From assembly GCA_015698045.1 (NCBI GenBank), contig BLAL01000259.1, forward strand, positions 868,001 through 932,000: 64,000 nucleotides of DNA. Reading direction: 5' to 3'. This document shows positions 34,128-43,549 of this stretch, piece after piece. Source of the stretch: Rhizophagus clarus. Lineage: Eukaryota; Glomeromycota; Glomeromycetes; Glomerales; Glomeraceae. The notes under the pieces are model-generated. The model did no database searches. It had not been told where the DNA came from and was given only the letters and a program-made list of their open reading frames with translations. The translations under genes and the position numbers were made by a program. The first letter of the stretch is position 1. The number at the start of each line of letters is the position of its first letter.

Positions 34128-34739
34128 GTTCATCAAATTATCGACGCAGCGGTCGCAACGCCTTCGTTATTACGTAGTAAAGTAAAATATTAAAATTTAA
34201 AAGAAATTAATACTCCGTTACTATTCGAACAACTGTCAACATTTGATTTGAGGTCTTGTTTTTCCATTGAATAAAATTATTTCGATTATCATACAAAATT
34301 TTTTTTATAATATAATCAAGAATTCTTTTCTTTAGTAATGACAAAGTGATTACGTATAATTATTATAAATGATTTGTTGCACGTGATCAAGATATCTTTA
34401 CCTAATTAGCTAATATGTTTCCTTCAGTCCTTTGGTCACGTGCTACGCAACACGACCAACACGTTCACTATGTATCTGAAGTTGTTCATTCTGTACCACC
34501 TCAACTGTCAAAGCTATTAAAATATTAGCTAATATAGATCTAAACTACAGTAATAACAGCAAATTTTTCTTTCTTTCATATATTAAAATGACAGGGGGAT
34601 GACACATAAAAGCATGACGAATATTTATTGTTACATTCTAAAAATTTTTTTAAAACATAAGCATAATATCAATATTCCATAATTATGAAATATACCATAT
34701 TGATATTATTCGTTTCCTTTTTAATTATAATAAAAGATA

Positions 34740-35070
34740 ATATTCTATGTAAATTCTTCTTACAGCGAAAAAAACCTGCAGCATTATATCATCTTATGTC
34801 TAATGATTCTTCGCTCAAAGCTTCTAAATGTTGATTGGTACCAAATGAGGTTAAAGAATGAAGACGCTAATAATGTGAGATGTTTGCTCATGTATAAACA
34901 TTCAATCATTTTTCATAATAATCTATTCCGGTAGAATTATTCGTTGAAAAAGAAATTTGTTTTCATAACTTTTCTTTCACTCTAAAATTCAGATATCCAA
35001 AAAATTGCTTTATGATCACATAATTTCTTCACATAAGATTATTACATTACTCAGTATATTTATTATCAAG
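34740..35070 (-). pseudogene. BTB N-terminal relic (unit 2)
   Basis: Homologous to the relic at 31560-31910 in the same order: gcgaaaaaaacctgcagc, gaatgaagacgctaataatg, tctattccggtagaattatt (INSAGME equivalent), taacttttctttcac (VKESY equivalent), aaaattgctttatgatcac, and ttactcagtatatttatta (INNPKYS equivalent). No open frame remains. Confidence 0.6.
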
Positions 35071-35388
35071 TCTTGCACCAATAAAAAATTTTTTTCTTTT
35101 AATAAAATATATATCTCAAATTTAAATCCCATGAAAAAACATAACATCTTTAGCCGCGCACCTTCACGGTTATTTGTTAGGGTTTATCTTAGATAATACA
35201 ATGCGACGAAAAAAGGACGATATTTTAAAAACGGTCTTCTGTCTTAAGAAAATTGCGTTATTATAATTGCTCGTATGGAAATATTTTGACTTTCTTGACC
35301 GACCTTGCTAAAGTTATTTTTGGCTATAAACCGATTTATTATGCACGATTTTAATAATTTAGCGCAAATTTCGACATATTTATTATTA

Positions 35389-35493
35389 GTCCGGAGTATA
35401 ACGAAGGACTATATATTTCTATGCAAAGGTCACACAAAATGTCCGCCCGCTCAAAATTGGTCGATGCGTGATTGGTTCATTTGTACTTCGGAC
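35389..35493. mobile_element. Small TIR element with TTA duplication (MITE-like), copy in unit 2
   Basis: The ends are GTCCGGAGT and ACTTCGGAC, inverted repeats matching at 8 of 9 positions. TTA lies directly outside on both sides (35386-35388 and 35494-35496). A 3-bp TTA target duplication with short inverted ends fits the PIF/Harbinger group. About 105 bp, no coding capacity. The copy at 38522-38634 came with the tandem duplication and is not an independent insertion. Confidence 0.5.
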
Positions 35494-35737
35494 TTACCAA
35501 CGGTTCTGAAACCGTTCCCTAGTATTATTCTCTTTATTTACCAAAAACTGGAATTACTTAATAGAAAATGAAGTTTGATATATTTTTTTCTATATATCAA
35601 TTAGTATTAATAATAGATCAATGGATGAGAATAAAAAGATATACTTATTAATATATCATAAATAATTTATTTTAAAAAAAAATATATATATATATATACT
35701 GTACATATAATAAAGTCATAAATTTGTACTAAATGTT

Positions 35738-37132
35738 TTAATTTTTTTGATGAGGTTGAATTCGGAAACGACCAGGATAACACAATGATATTACTGGATA
35801 AAGTTTTGATGGTAAATTAACAAATACTTCAGGATACCTTGTACCATTGACTGTAAAAGCGCAAGTTCTTTTATTCATATCTAAATGAACTATAACTTTC
35901 GTACCATCCTCACGAAATGACAGACAGTAAATTGAGTAATTGCCGGCATTAAAACAGCTGCCGTTGGAACCAAATACCCATCCAGTAGGTTGATATCCTG
36001 CGAAGGTTTCGTAATTAAAATTTCCTGATGCACATACCCCAATCCAAGCATTATTACAATTTTTCTCAATAATTACATCCCATTCAAAAATACCTTTATT
36101 TTCAAATGCTATTTTACCTCTAACACTTTTGTATGAGTTACAACCATTTGATGCTTGTACAATTTTTCCGTTATCTTCAATAGTAAGATTTGATCCACAC
36201 GTTGTCTTATCCCAAACATAACTGGAATCATGAACTGTTTTTCCACGAATATCACATATATTAAAATTATTTAATAAAGCTATATTTCGATAGGCATCAA
36301 GAATTATGTCGGTTGAAATAATTTTTAGTGGCTCAATAAAACCTGCTATTATTTGAGTTTTGATTTTTCTAAAATCAATAAATTTAATCAAAGGTTCCAA
36401 TTCTTTAGAAACTTTTTGCCAATCTGTAATAGTTTTATTTCCGACTGTGATTGAATTCTCTATTTGTTCTAAGGTTGGTAGCCGGTCCATAAGATTTCTA
36501 TAAGTATCATTAGAAACTTGTTTTGCTGCTAGTATTGCACTATATCGAAAAACTTCATATTCCCGAGTTGCAAAAGGTGTTTCTTTTTCAAATGTAATAG
36601 ATAAAAGATTTTTAAGACCTGCAATAGACAATCGACCAAATTCAATATCATTTAATGGTATAATTGCTACTTCTTCAACCAATAAATTAAGAAGATTATT
36701 CTCTTCTAATAGTGGAACTTTTTCTGATAATTTAGATAGTAATTCTGGTGAATAATTTTTAATCAAATTAGTATCCTTAACTGTTTTTATAATACAGCCC
36801 TGAAGGACAGATAATTGAAAATAATCAGCAGCATAAAAAGCTTCAATTAAATTATCTTTTGTTAAAGATTCTTCTTTAAATGATCCAGTATAAATATATT
36901 CTAATACAATTTCCATTCTAGCTGAATTAATTTTTGGAAAAGTAATTTGATTTTCATGACTTTCTTTCATTCCATTATAAAGTAGTCTATCAAATACTTC
37001 GGACCTTGCTGCCAAAATTGCTCTACAAGCATGTAATTTCTTTTCATCTTCGCATAAAATTTCTATATCACTATATTTTGAATTATTTATTAATAATCTT
37101 AAATCATTTTCTAATGAACAACCTCTCGTCAT
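35738..37132 (-). CDS. BTB-SPRY domain protein (copy F, array unit 2, mosaic)
   Basis: Single-exon gene of 464 codons starting MTRGCSLENDL. BTB about 18-90, BACK-like about 95-225, linker about 285-308, SPRY about 310-460 (AWIGVCASGNF, GWVFGSNG, VIVHLDMNKRTCAFTVNG). It is a patchwork. Residues 1 to about 170 and about 206-300 track the copy at 32632. Residues about 174-195 (LSITFEKETPFATREYEV) and everything from about 330 onward (SYKSVRGKIAFENKG) track the copy at 38886. It lacks three residues in the usual EVSAWNNLPSK stretch (EVFVNLPSK), which removes the conserved Trp. The frame is intact and the promoter is preserved. Confidence 0.88.
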   Translation of the reverse strand: MTRGCSLENDLRLLINNSKYSDIEILCEDEKKLHACRAILAARSEVFDRLLYNGMKESHENQITFPKINSARMEIVLEYIYTGSFKEESLTKDNLIEAFYAADYFQLSVLQGCIIKTVKDTNLIKNYSPELLSKLSEKVPLLEENNLLNLLVEEVAIIPLNDIEFGRLSIAGLKNLLSITFEKETPFATREYEVFRYSAILAAKQVSNDTYRNLMDRLPTLEQIENSITVGNKTITDWQKVSKELEPLIKFIDFRKIKTQIIAGFIEPLKIISTDIILDAYRNIALLNNFNICDIRGKTVHDSSYVWDKTTCGSNLTIEDNGKIVQASNGCNSYKSVRGKIAFENKGIFEWDVIIEKNCNNAWIGVCASGNFNYETFAGYQPTGWVFGSNGSCFNAGNYSIYCLSFREDGTKVIVHLDMNKRTCAFTVNGTRYPEVFVNLPSKLYPVISLCYPGRFRIQPHQKN

Positions 37133-37192
37133 TTTTAAAGATTTTTCTTAAAAAAAAGAAAATTTGTTTAATACTATTTTTATTAAAAACCT

Positions 37193-37231
37193 CATATTTA
37201 TATATGTTGTGCTATGTTGTACTAAAGATGT
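37193..37231 (-). promoter_or_regulatory. Conserved BTB-SPRY promoter block (copy F)
   Basis: Same sequence as the block before copy E (TTTAGTACAACATA, GCACAACATA, TATAAATATG on the minus strand), 61 bp upstream of the start at 37132. It arose with the tandem duplication and is not independent evidence of selection. Confidence 0.6.
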
Positions 37232-37844
37232 TCATCAAATTATCGACGCAGCGGTCGCAACGCCTTCGTTATTACGTAGTAAAGTAAAATATTAAAATTT
37301 AAAAGAAATTAATACTCCGTTACTATTCGAACAACTGTCAACATTTGATTTGAGGTCTTGTTTTTCCATTGAATAAAATTATTTCGATTATCATACAAAA
37401 TTTTTTTTATAGTATAATCAAGAATTCTTTTCTTTAGTAATGACAAAGTGATTACGTATAATTATTATAAATGATTTGTTGCACGTGATCAAGATATCTT
37501 TACCTAATATTAGCTAATATGTTTCCTTCAGTCCTTTGGTCACGTGCTACGCAACACGACCAACACGTTCACTATGTATCTGAAGTTGTTCATTCTGTAC
37601 CACCTCAACTGTCAAAGCTATTAAAATATTAGCTAATATAGATCTAAACTACAGTAATAACAGCAAATTTTTCTTTCTTTCATATATTAAAATGACAGGG
37701 GGATGACATATAAAAGCATGACGAATATTTATTGTTACATTCTAAAAATTTTTTTAAAACATAAGCATAATATCAATATTCCATAATTATGAAATATACC
37801 ATATTGATATTATTCGTTTCCTTTTTAATTATAATAAAAGATAA

Positions 37845-38175
37845 TATTCTATGTAAATTCTTCTTACAGCGAAAAAAACCTGCAGCATTATATCATCTTA
37901 TGTCTAATGATTCTTCGCTCAAAGCTTCTAAATGTTGATTGGTACAAAATGAGGTTAAAGAATGAAGACGCTAATAATGTGAGATGTTTGCTCATGTATA
38001 AACATTCAATCATTTTTCATAATAATCTATTCCGGTAGAATTATTCGTTGAAAAAGAAATTTGTTTTCATAACTTTTCTTTCACTCTAAAATTCAGATAT
38101 CCAAAAAATTGCTTTATGATCACATAATTTCTTCACATAAGATTATTACATTACTCAGTATATTTATTATCAAGT
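37845..38175 (-). pseudogene. BTB N-terminal relic (unit 3)
   Basis: Near-identical duplicate of the relic at 34740-35070, carried by the tandem duplication. One visible difference is ggtacaaaatgagg here against ggtaccaaatgagg there. Confidence 0.6.
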
Positions 38176-38521
38176 CTTGCACCAATAAAAATTTTTTTAC
38201 TTTTAATAAAATATATATCTCAAATTTAAATCCCATGAAAAAACATAACATCTTTAGCCGCGCACCTTCACGGTTATTTGTTAGGGTTTATCTTCATAAT
38301 TTAGCTTATCCGCGTCATTTTAATGACTTAGATAATACAATGCGACGAAAAAAGGACGATATTATAAAAACGGTCTTCTGTCTTAAGAAAATTGCGTTAT
38401 TATAATTGGTCGTATTGAAATATTTTGACTTTCTTGATCGACCTTGCTAAAGTTATTTTTGGCTATAAACCGATTTATTGATTTTAGTAATTTAGCGCAA
38501 ATTTCGACATATTTATTATTA

Positions 38522-38634
38522 GTCCGGTGTATAACGAAAGACTATATATTTTTATGCAAAGGTCACACAAAATGTCCGTCTGTCCGCCCGCTCAAAATTG
38601 GTCGATGCGTGATTGGTTCATTTGTACTCTGGAC
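38522..38634. mobile_element. Small TIR element with TTA duplication, copy in unit 3
   Basis: Duplicate of the element at 35389-35493, 113 bp. The ends are GTCCGGTGT and ACTCTGGAC, flanked by TTA on both sides. It has an internal repeat (tgtccgtc followed by tgtccgcc) not present in the other copy. Confidence 0.5.
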
Positions 38635-38885
38635 TTACCAACGGTTCTGAAACCGTTCCCTAGTATTACTTAAATGTTCTCTTTATTTACCAAAAACTGG
38701 AATTACTTAATAGAAAATGAAGTTTGATATATTTTTTTTTATATATATCAATTAGTATTAATAATAGATCAATAGATGAGAATAAAAAGATATACTTATT
38801 AATATATCATAAATAATTTATTTTAAAAAATATATATATATATATACTGTACATATAATAAAGTCATAAATTTGTACTAAATGTT

Positions 38886-40283
38886 TTAATTTTTTTGATG
38901 AGGTTGAATTCGAAAGCGACCAGGGTGACACAATGATAATACTGGATAAAGTTTTGATGGTAAATTCCACGCAGATACTTCGGGATACTTAGTACCATTA
39001 ACTGTAAAAGCGCAAGTTCTTTTATTCATATCTAAATGAACTGTAATTTTTGTACCATCTTCATAAAATGACGGACAGTAAATTGAGTAATTGCCGGAAT
39101 TAAAACGATTGCCGTTTGAATTTATTACCCATCCAGTAGATTGTTTCCCTGCATACTTTTCATAATTAAAATTTTCTGATGCACATACTCCGATCATAGC
39201 ATTACAACAATTTTTCTCAATAATTACATCCCATTCAAAAATACCTTTATTTTCAAATGCTATTTTACCTCTAACACTTTTGTATGAGTTACAACCATTT
39301 GACGCTTGTACAATTTTTCCATTATCCTCTATAATAAGACTTGATCCACACGCTGTCTCATCCCAAACAAAATCCGATTCATTAATTAGTTTTCCACGAA
39401 TATCACATATATTATAATTATTTAATAATGCCGAATTTCGATAAACCTTAAAAATTATTTTATCTGGGACAATTTCTAGTGGTTCAATAAAATCTGCTAA
39501 TATCTGAGTTCTAATTTTTTTGAAATCAATAAATTTAAGTAAAGGTTCCAATTCTTTAGCAACTTTTTGACGATTCGGAATAATTTTATTTTCAAGCGTA
39601 ACTGAATTCTCTATTTGTTCAAAGATTGGTAACCGTTTTATAAGAGTTCTATAGGAATCATTAGAGACTTGTTTTGCTGCTAGAATTGCACTATATCGAA
39701 AAACTTCATATTCCCGAGTTGCAAAAGGTGTTTCTTTTTCAAATGTAATAGATAAAAGATTTTTAAGACCTGCAATAGATAATCGACCAAATTCAATATT
39801 ATTTAATGGTATAATTGCAACTTCTTTAACTAATAAATCGATAAGATAATTATCTTCTGTTAACGCAATTTTTTCTGAAATTTTGGATAATAATTCTGGA
39901 GAATAATTTTTAACTAAACTAGTATTCTTAATTGTTTTTGTAATACAATCCTTAAGGTCAGATAATTGAAAAAAATCAGCAGCGTCAAAAGCTTCAATTG
40001 TATTATCTTTCGTTAAAGATTCCTCTTTAACTGAACCTGTATAAATATATTCCAATACAATTTCCATTCCGGCTGAATTAATTTTTGGAAAAGTAATTTG
40101 TTTTTCATTACTTTCTCTCATTCCATTATAAAGTAGTCTATCAAATATTTCGGACCTTGCTGCCAAAATTGCTCTACAACAATGTAATTTCTTTTCATCT
40201 TCGCATAAAATTTCCATGTCACTATATTTTGGATTATTTATTAATAATCTTAAATCATTTTCTAATGAATATCCTTTCGTCAT
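38886..40283 (-). CDS. BTB-SPRY domain protein (copy G, array unit 3)
   Basis: Single-exon gene. The open frame extends upstream to 40379, but the added 32 residues are translated from a T-rich leader (many Phe and Lys). The paralogue start MTKGYSLENDL at 40283 is the supported one, giving 465 codons. BTB about 18-90 (YSDMEILCEDEKKLHCCRAI), BACK-like about 95-225, SPRY about 310-461 (AMIGVCASENF, GWVINSNG, KITVHLDMNKRTCAFTVNG). The conserved Trp of AWIGVCAS is changed to Met and GWVLGS to GWVINS, so its SPRY core is less canonical. One residue is missing in AWN-LPSK. It shares tracts with the copy at 35738. Confidence 0.88.
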   Translation of the reverse strand: MTKGYSLENDLRLLINNPKYSDMEILCEDEKKLHCCRAILAARSEIFDRLLYNGMRESNEKQITFPKINSAGMEIVLEYIYTGSVKEESLTKDNTIEAFDAADFFQLSDLKDCITKTIKNTSLVKNYSPELLSKISEKIALTEDNYLIDLLVKEVAIIPLNNIEFGRLSIAGLKNLLSITFEKETPFATREYEVFRYSAILAAKQVSNDSYRTLIKRLPIFEQIENSVTLENKIIPNRQKVAKELEPLLKFIDFKKIRTQILADFIEPLEIVPDKIIFKVYRNSALLNNYNICDIRGKLINESDFVWDETACGSSLIIEDNGKIVQASNGCNSYKSVRGKIAFENKGIFEWDVIIEKNCCNAMIGVCASENFNYEKYAGKQSTGWVINSNGNRFNSGNYSIYCPSFYEDGTKITVHLDMNKRTCAFTVNGTKYPEVSAWNLPSKLYPVLSLCHPGRFRIQPHQKN

Positions 40284-40375
40284 TTTTAAAGAATTTAAGA
40301 ATTTTTTTTTTCTTAAAAAAAAAAAAAAAGGAAAAGAAAAGAAAAGAAAATAGTATTTAAATAATACCAAAAAAT

Positions 40376-40417
40376 TCATATTTATACATGTTGTACTATG
40401 TTGTACTGATGATGTTC
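40376..40417 (-). promoter_or_regulatory. Conserved BTB-SPRY promoter block (copy G)
   Basis: The minus strand reads ATCAGTACAACATA, GTACAACATG, TATAAATATG, 93 bp upstream of the start at 40283. The extra distance comes from a longer A/T leader. A TGACGAAGGCG block lies just upstream. It supports 40283 over 40379 as the start, because 40379 falls inside the block. Confidence 0.65.
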
Positions 40418-41770
40418 CGTATAATTTTACGCCTTCGTCATTTAAGGTCAGATAGTAAAAGAAAATAGTAAAATTATTTTGGATTTAAGAGAATTTCATG
40501 CAACTAAAAAAAAAAAAATTTTTTTTTTGTTTCACATAGTTCTTTGTTTATGACAATACAGTACTTAGAAACATAATCTTTTTTTTTTTGCGTTCAGTTT
40601 ATGCCTTTAGCAATGACAATGTGATTATGTGGATTACATAATGAAACATTTTTTCTTCACTTATTAAAAATTTATAAAATACGATTTATTAAACATTAAA
40701 ACTATTTTATTATAAATACAAGGTTTATTTATTCTAACTTTTTAAGTGTGATAATAAATATTATTTTTTTGTTTGTTTATTAAGATATTCAATCTATATG
40801 ATAGACAAACACTCATGGCGTAACATAAATATATTCGGCAATATTGAAAATAAAAATTCCTTAATATACGATTAAACTTAATAAAGAATTATCATTTTTA
40901 TTAAATGATTACAGTAAAAACTTTTTGTAAACAACGTTCCAGACGCTCAATTAATTTGAAAATTATTAATAACATGCTGATTTTGTCCGCAAATTTATAT
41001 AGTGATAATATATTTCGTGTTTCTGCAATTCTTTTCCAAAGTATTTTAACAATTCTCCGTCATGAAATGAAAAATAATCTGAAACATAAAAAAAAAAACC
41101 TTTACTATATTAAATTTAGTTAAAAGCCCCCGTCCTGAACCGATTAAGGGTGATCAACCTAATATGTAGATCAATACGACATATACAAACAATAAATTAC
41201 GTAATTATGCAGCATGCTTGCATGTGATTTAACTAAACTATTTTCATCATTTCATCATCCTTAGGTGCAAGTATCTTTGGAAATTCCGACTTTTTTAATG
41301 TATTGTTTTCTAATAACAAGCACCAGGAGAGAATTCTAAATATGTACAAGTCTTGGTATATTCCATAAAAGGTAACTAATAGGAAATGTACGGTACATAA
41401 TCATACGAAACATCGTAATTGTTCCACTACATCATCATCTTTACCTATTTCAGGATCCTAATACATATTAGTCAAGTTCTTTTTTGTAAAATTAATATGC
41501 TATTTATCACGGGATGTTCGATATAATAAACAGTATCTAAAATTTATTAGGAAATTTGAATCCGGAATGAAAATTTTTCCCTAATATGGTGATCATCAAA
41601 ATCCCGAATTTTAACAATTTTTGGACTAAGGTAATCTATCGGTCACACTATAATCATATCGATGTTAGTACGGATTTCACATCCTGCATTTATGATTTTA
41701 CCTTTATGGAAAAAAAAAGGCTGATGTATTTTTTTTTTCCCTTCCTCTTTATCCCCCTTTTTCTTCCCCA
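40418..41770. other. Intergenic, no gene recognised
   Basis: AT-rich. It holds a 72-codon plus-strand frame at 40905-41123 (rich in Asn, Ile and Lys) and a 76-codon frame at 41586-41816 that overlaps the F-box gene start out of frame; neither looks real. The last 45 bp before 41771 are a pyrimidine tract (cccttcctctttatcccc), a plausible core promoter or leader of the F-box gene. Confidence 0.4.
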
Positions 41771-43549
41771 ATGGCATGCTCAAAAATATTTTCAGGAGAT
41801 TTACCTGAATTATTAAGTGAAATCATACAATATTTTCGTAACGATTTTTCAGCATTACATTCATGTATTTTAGTCAATAGATTATGGTGTCGTTTGGCTA
41901 TTCCATTATTATGGGAGGATCCATTTTCAATTCCTACAGGAAATTCTCATTTTATTAGAATTTTCTTGCGTAATTTAAACGATGATGATAAAAAAAAATT
42001 AATTGAATATAAAATTAACATTGATTTAATCCCATCAAATATATTATTTAATTATCCTAATTATATTAAATGTTTAAACACATGGAAAATTTTTCATTTT
42101 ATTGAAAAATGGATTAAATCTATTAAATCCAAATCTTCAATAAAATTAGATGATGATGATCAACCTTCTCTAAATTCTTTGAATTCTGATAAAATGAAGG
42201 AAATATCAAAAATCATTTATAATTCAATATTAAAATATGAAAATAATATTATTAATTTACGTACTTTTGAAATCATATTAATTAGAGGTATAGATCATGA
42301 TTATTTTAATGATATATTGGAATTATTATTACAAAATCGGAATTTAATCCTTAATATAAAAAATTTAAAACTTTCTTTTAATGGAATTATTAATACAAAC
42401 TTAATTTATGATTTCTTAAAATTTTTATATAATAATTGTAAAACCATTTCTATACTTTATTTTCATTATAAGTTAAATTATGATGATTTCTTAATTTTAA
42501 AATATTTTTCTCAATTAATCCTTTCACAACAAAATCTTGAAAAAATTTTATTTGGTTTTCATATTTATGATTCAATATTTTTATCATTAAAAAATTCTAA
42601 TTGTTCAAATACTTTAAAATCTATTATATTTTATAATATTAATTTTAAAAATTTAACAAATTTTAAACAAGTATTTGAACATTTAAATGTTTTAAAATCT
42701 ATTCATATAATTCATTGTTTTTCTTTAAATTATGATTTTATTCAACAAATTATTAATATTAACAAACCATTTAAATTAACTTCTTTATTTATGAAAGAAA
42801 AATTTCAATTTGATGATTTTCAGGCTTTATTACAAATTTCTGGTGATTATTTAGAGAATATTGGTTTATTAACTAGTAATAAATCTAAATTTCAATTACT
42901 TGAAATAATTATAAAATATTGTAAAAATATCAAATTTTTTGATTTACCAGGATTTGATTCTCAAAATATTTATTTATCTATTGATTTAATTAAAATTTTT
43001 AATAATCATCTTAATTATATTATAATTGATTTTGATAGACTTCATATTCTTAATCATTCAAATGATGAAATTATTAAACTTAGTTCAATTATATTACAAG
43101 AATTAGGTCAGATTCTTCCTATTAAATTAGAATATTTAGATTTATCACTTTCAATTAATGATGATAATCTTTTTGAATTATTTTTAAAAAATTCTCAAAA
43201 CACTTTTATTAAGAAATTATTAATCAATAATAAAATTCAATCAGGAATTCGATCGGGAATTCAATCAGGAATTCGATCGGGAATTCAATCGAGAATTCAA
43301 TCGGGAATTCAATCGGGAATTCAATCGGGAAATGATAATATACTATTTTTTATAAAAGAATATATTATGAAAAAGAAAAAAATTAATTATTTTGCTTTTA
43401 GAATAGAAGATAATTCAATAGAAAAAAGTAAAGATTTATTTTCTATGAAGGATGAAGTTAAAATATTTGAATCGTATGATATTAAGGTTCAAAATTATGG
43501 TGATTTAAAGATTCAACATTATTATAGTTATATAGAAGAAATGTATTAA
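41771..43549 (+). CDS. F-box protein with leucine-rich repeat-like body
   Basis: Single-exon gene of 592 codons. Residues about 8-50 form an F-box (LPELLSEIIQYF, then LHSCILVNRLWCRLAIPLLW). F-box proteins bind Skp1 and bring targets to SCF ubiquitin ligases. The rest is Asn/Ile/Leu-rich with irregular leucine-rich repeat-like segments (for example LEYLDLSLSINDDNLFELFL), as in many fungal F-box proteins. Residues about 489-520 are an in-frame tandem array of four-residue repeats (IQSG/IRSG) encoded by a 12-bp minisatellite, an unusual insert near the C-terminus. The start ATGGCATGC follows a pyrimidine tract and gives the F-box near the N-terminus, as in the other two F-box genes here. Substrate unknown. 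Confidence 0.85.
   Translation: MACSKIFSGDLPELLSEIIQYFRNDFSALHSCILVNRLWCRLAIPLLWEDPFSIPTGNSHFIRIFLRNLNDDDKKKLIEYKINIDLIPSNILFNYPNYIKCLNTWKIFHFIEKWIKSIKSKSSIKLDDDDQPSLNSLNSDKMKEISKIIYNSILKYENNIINLRTFEIILIRGIDHDYFNDILELLLQNRNLILNIKNLKLSFNGIINTNLIYDFLKFLYNNCKTISILYFHYKLNYDDFLILKYFSQLILSQQNLEKILFGFHIYDSIFLSLKNSNCSNTLKSIIFYNINFKNLTNFKQVFEHLNVLKSIHIIHCFSLNYDFIQQIININKPFKLTSLFMKEKFQFDDFQALLQISGDYLENIGLLTSNKSKFQLLEIIIKYCKNIKFFDLPGFDSQNIYLSIDLIKIFNNHLNYIIIDFDRLHILNHSNDEIIKLSSIILQELGQILPIKLEYLDLSLSINDDNLFELFLKNSQNTFIKKLLINNKIQSGIRSGIQSGIRSGIQSRIQSGIQSGIQSGNDNILFFIKEYIMKKKKINYFAFRIEDNSIEKSKDLFSMKDEVKIFESYDIKVQNYGDLKIQHYYSYIEEMY
43235..43330 (+). repeat. 12-bp coding minisatellite, eight units
   Basis: Eight head-to-tail copies of attcaatcggga with variants attcgatcggga (units 2 and 4), attcaatcagga (units 1 and 3) and attcaatcgaga (unit 5). 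Units 1-2 and 3-4 form a higher-order 24-bp repeat. Each unit is four codons (I-Q/R-S-G/R), so changes in copy number keep the F-box gene in frame. Confidence 0.95.

Larger units (their letters stand above)
34030..35737. repeat. Recent tandem duplication, spacer copy 1
   Basis: This 1.7-kb spacer is almost base-for-base the same as 37133-38885. In the first 300 bp I count about one substitution and one 2-3 base indel. It lacks a 34-bp segment present in the second copy at about 38290-38325 and in the older unit near 31995-32030, so the loss is derived here. The deletion ends share the bases ctt. The spacer contains the promoter of copy E, a BTB relic, a small transposon and the 3' flank of copy F. 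Confidence 0.9.
37133..38885. repeat. Recent tandem duplication, spacer copy 2
   Basis: Partner of 34030-35737. Compared with that copy it keeps the 34-bp segment at about 38290-38325 (cataatttagcttatccgcg and onward), has a TA-repeat of slightly different length near 38830-38848, and carries an 8-bp duplication in its small transposon. It again contains promoter, BTB relic and 3' flank, so one duplication unit is gene plus spacer, about 3.1 kb. Confidence 0.9.

Noticed and set aside
33903..34193. Plus-strand open frames antisense to the BTB domain starts (also at 30805, 37006, 40157, 8756)
   Set aside because: They recur only because the paralogues are similar, have no homology of their own, and mirror the conserved minus-strand BTB codons.
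40284..40379. Upstream extension of the copy G protein by 32 residues
   Set aside because: The extra residues come from a T-rich leader and overlap the conserved promoter block; paralogues all start at MT(R/K)GYSLE or MTRGCSLE.
43235..43330. CRISPR-like array
   Set aside because: The repeats are 12 bp, head to tail with no spacers, and encode in-frame protein repeats in a fungal gene.
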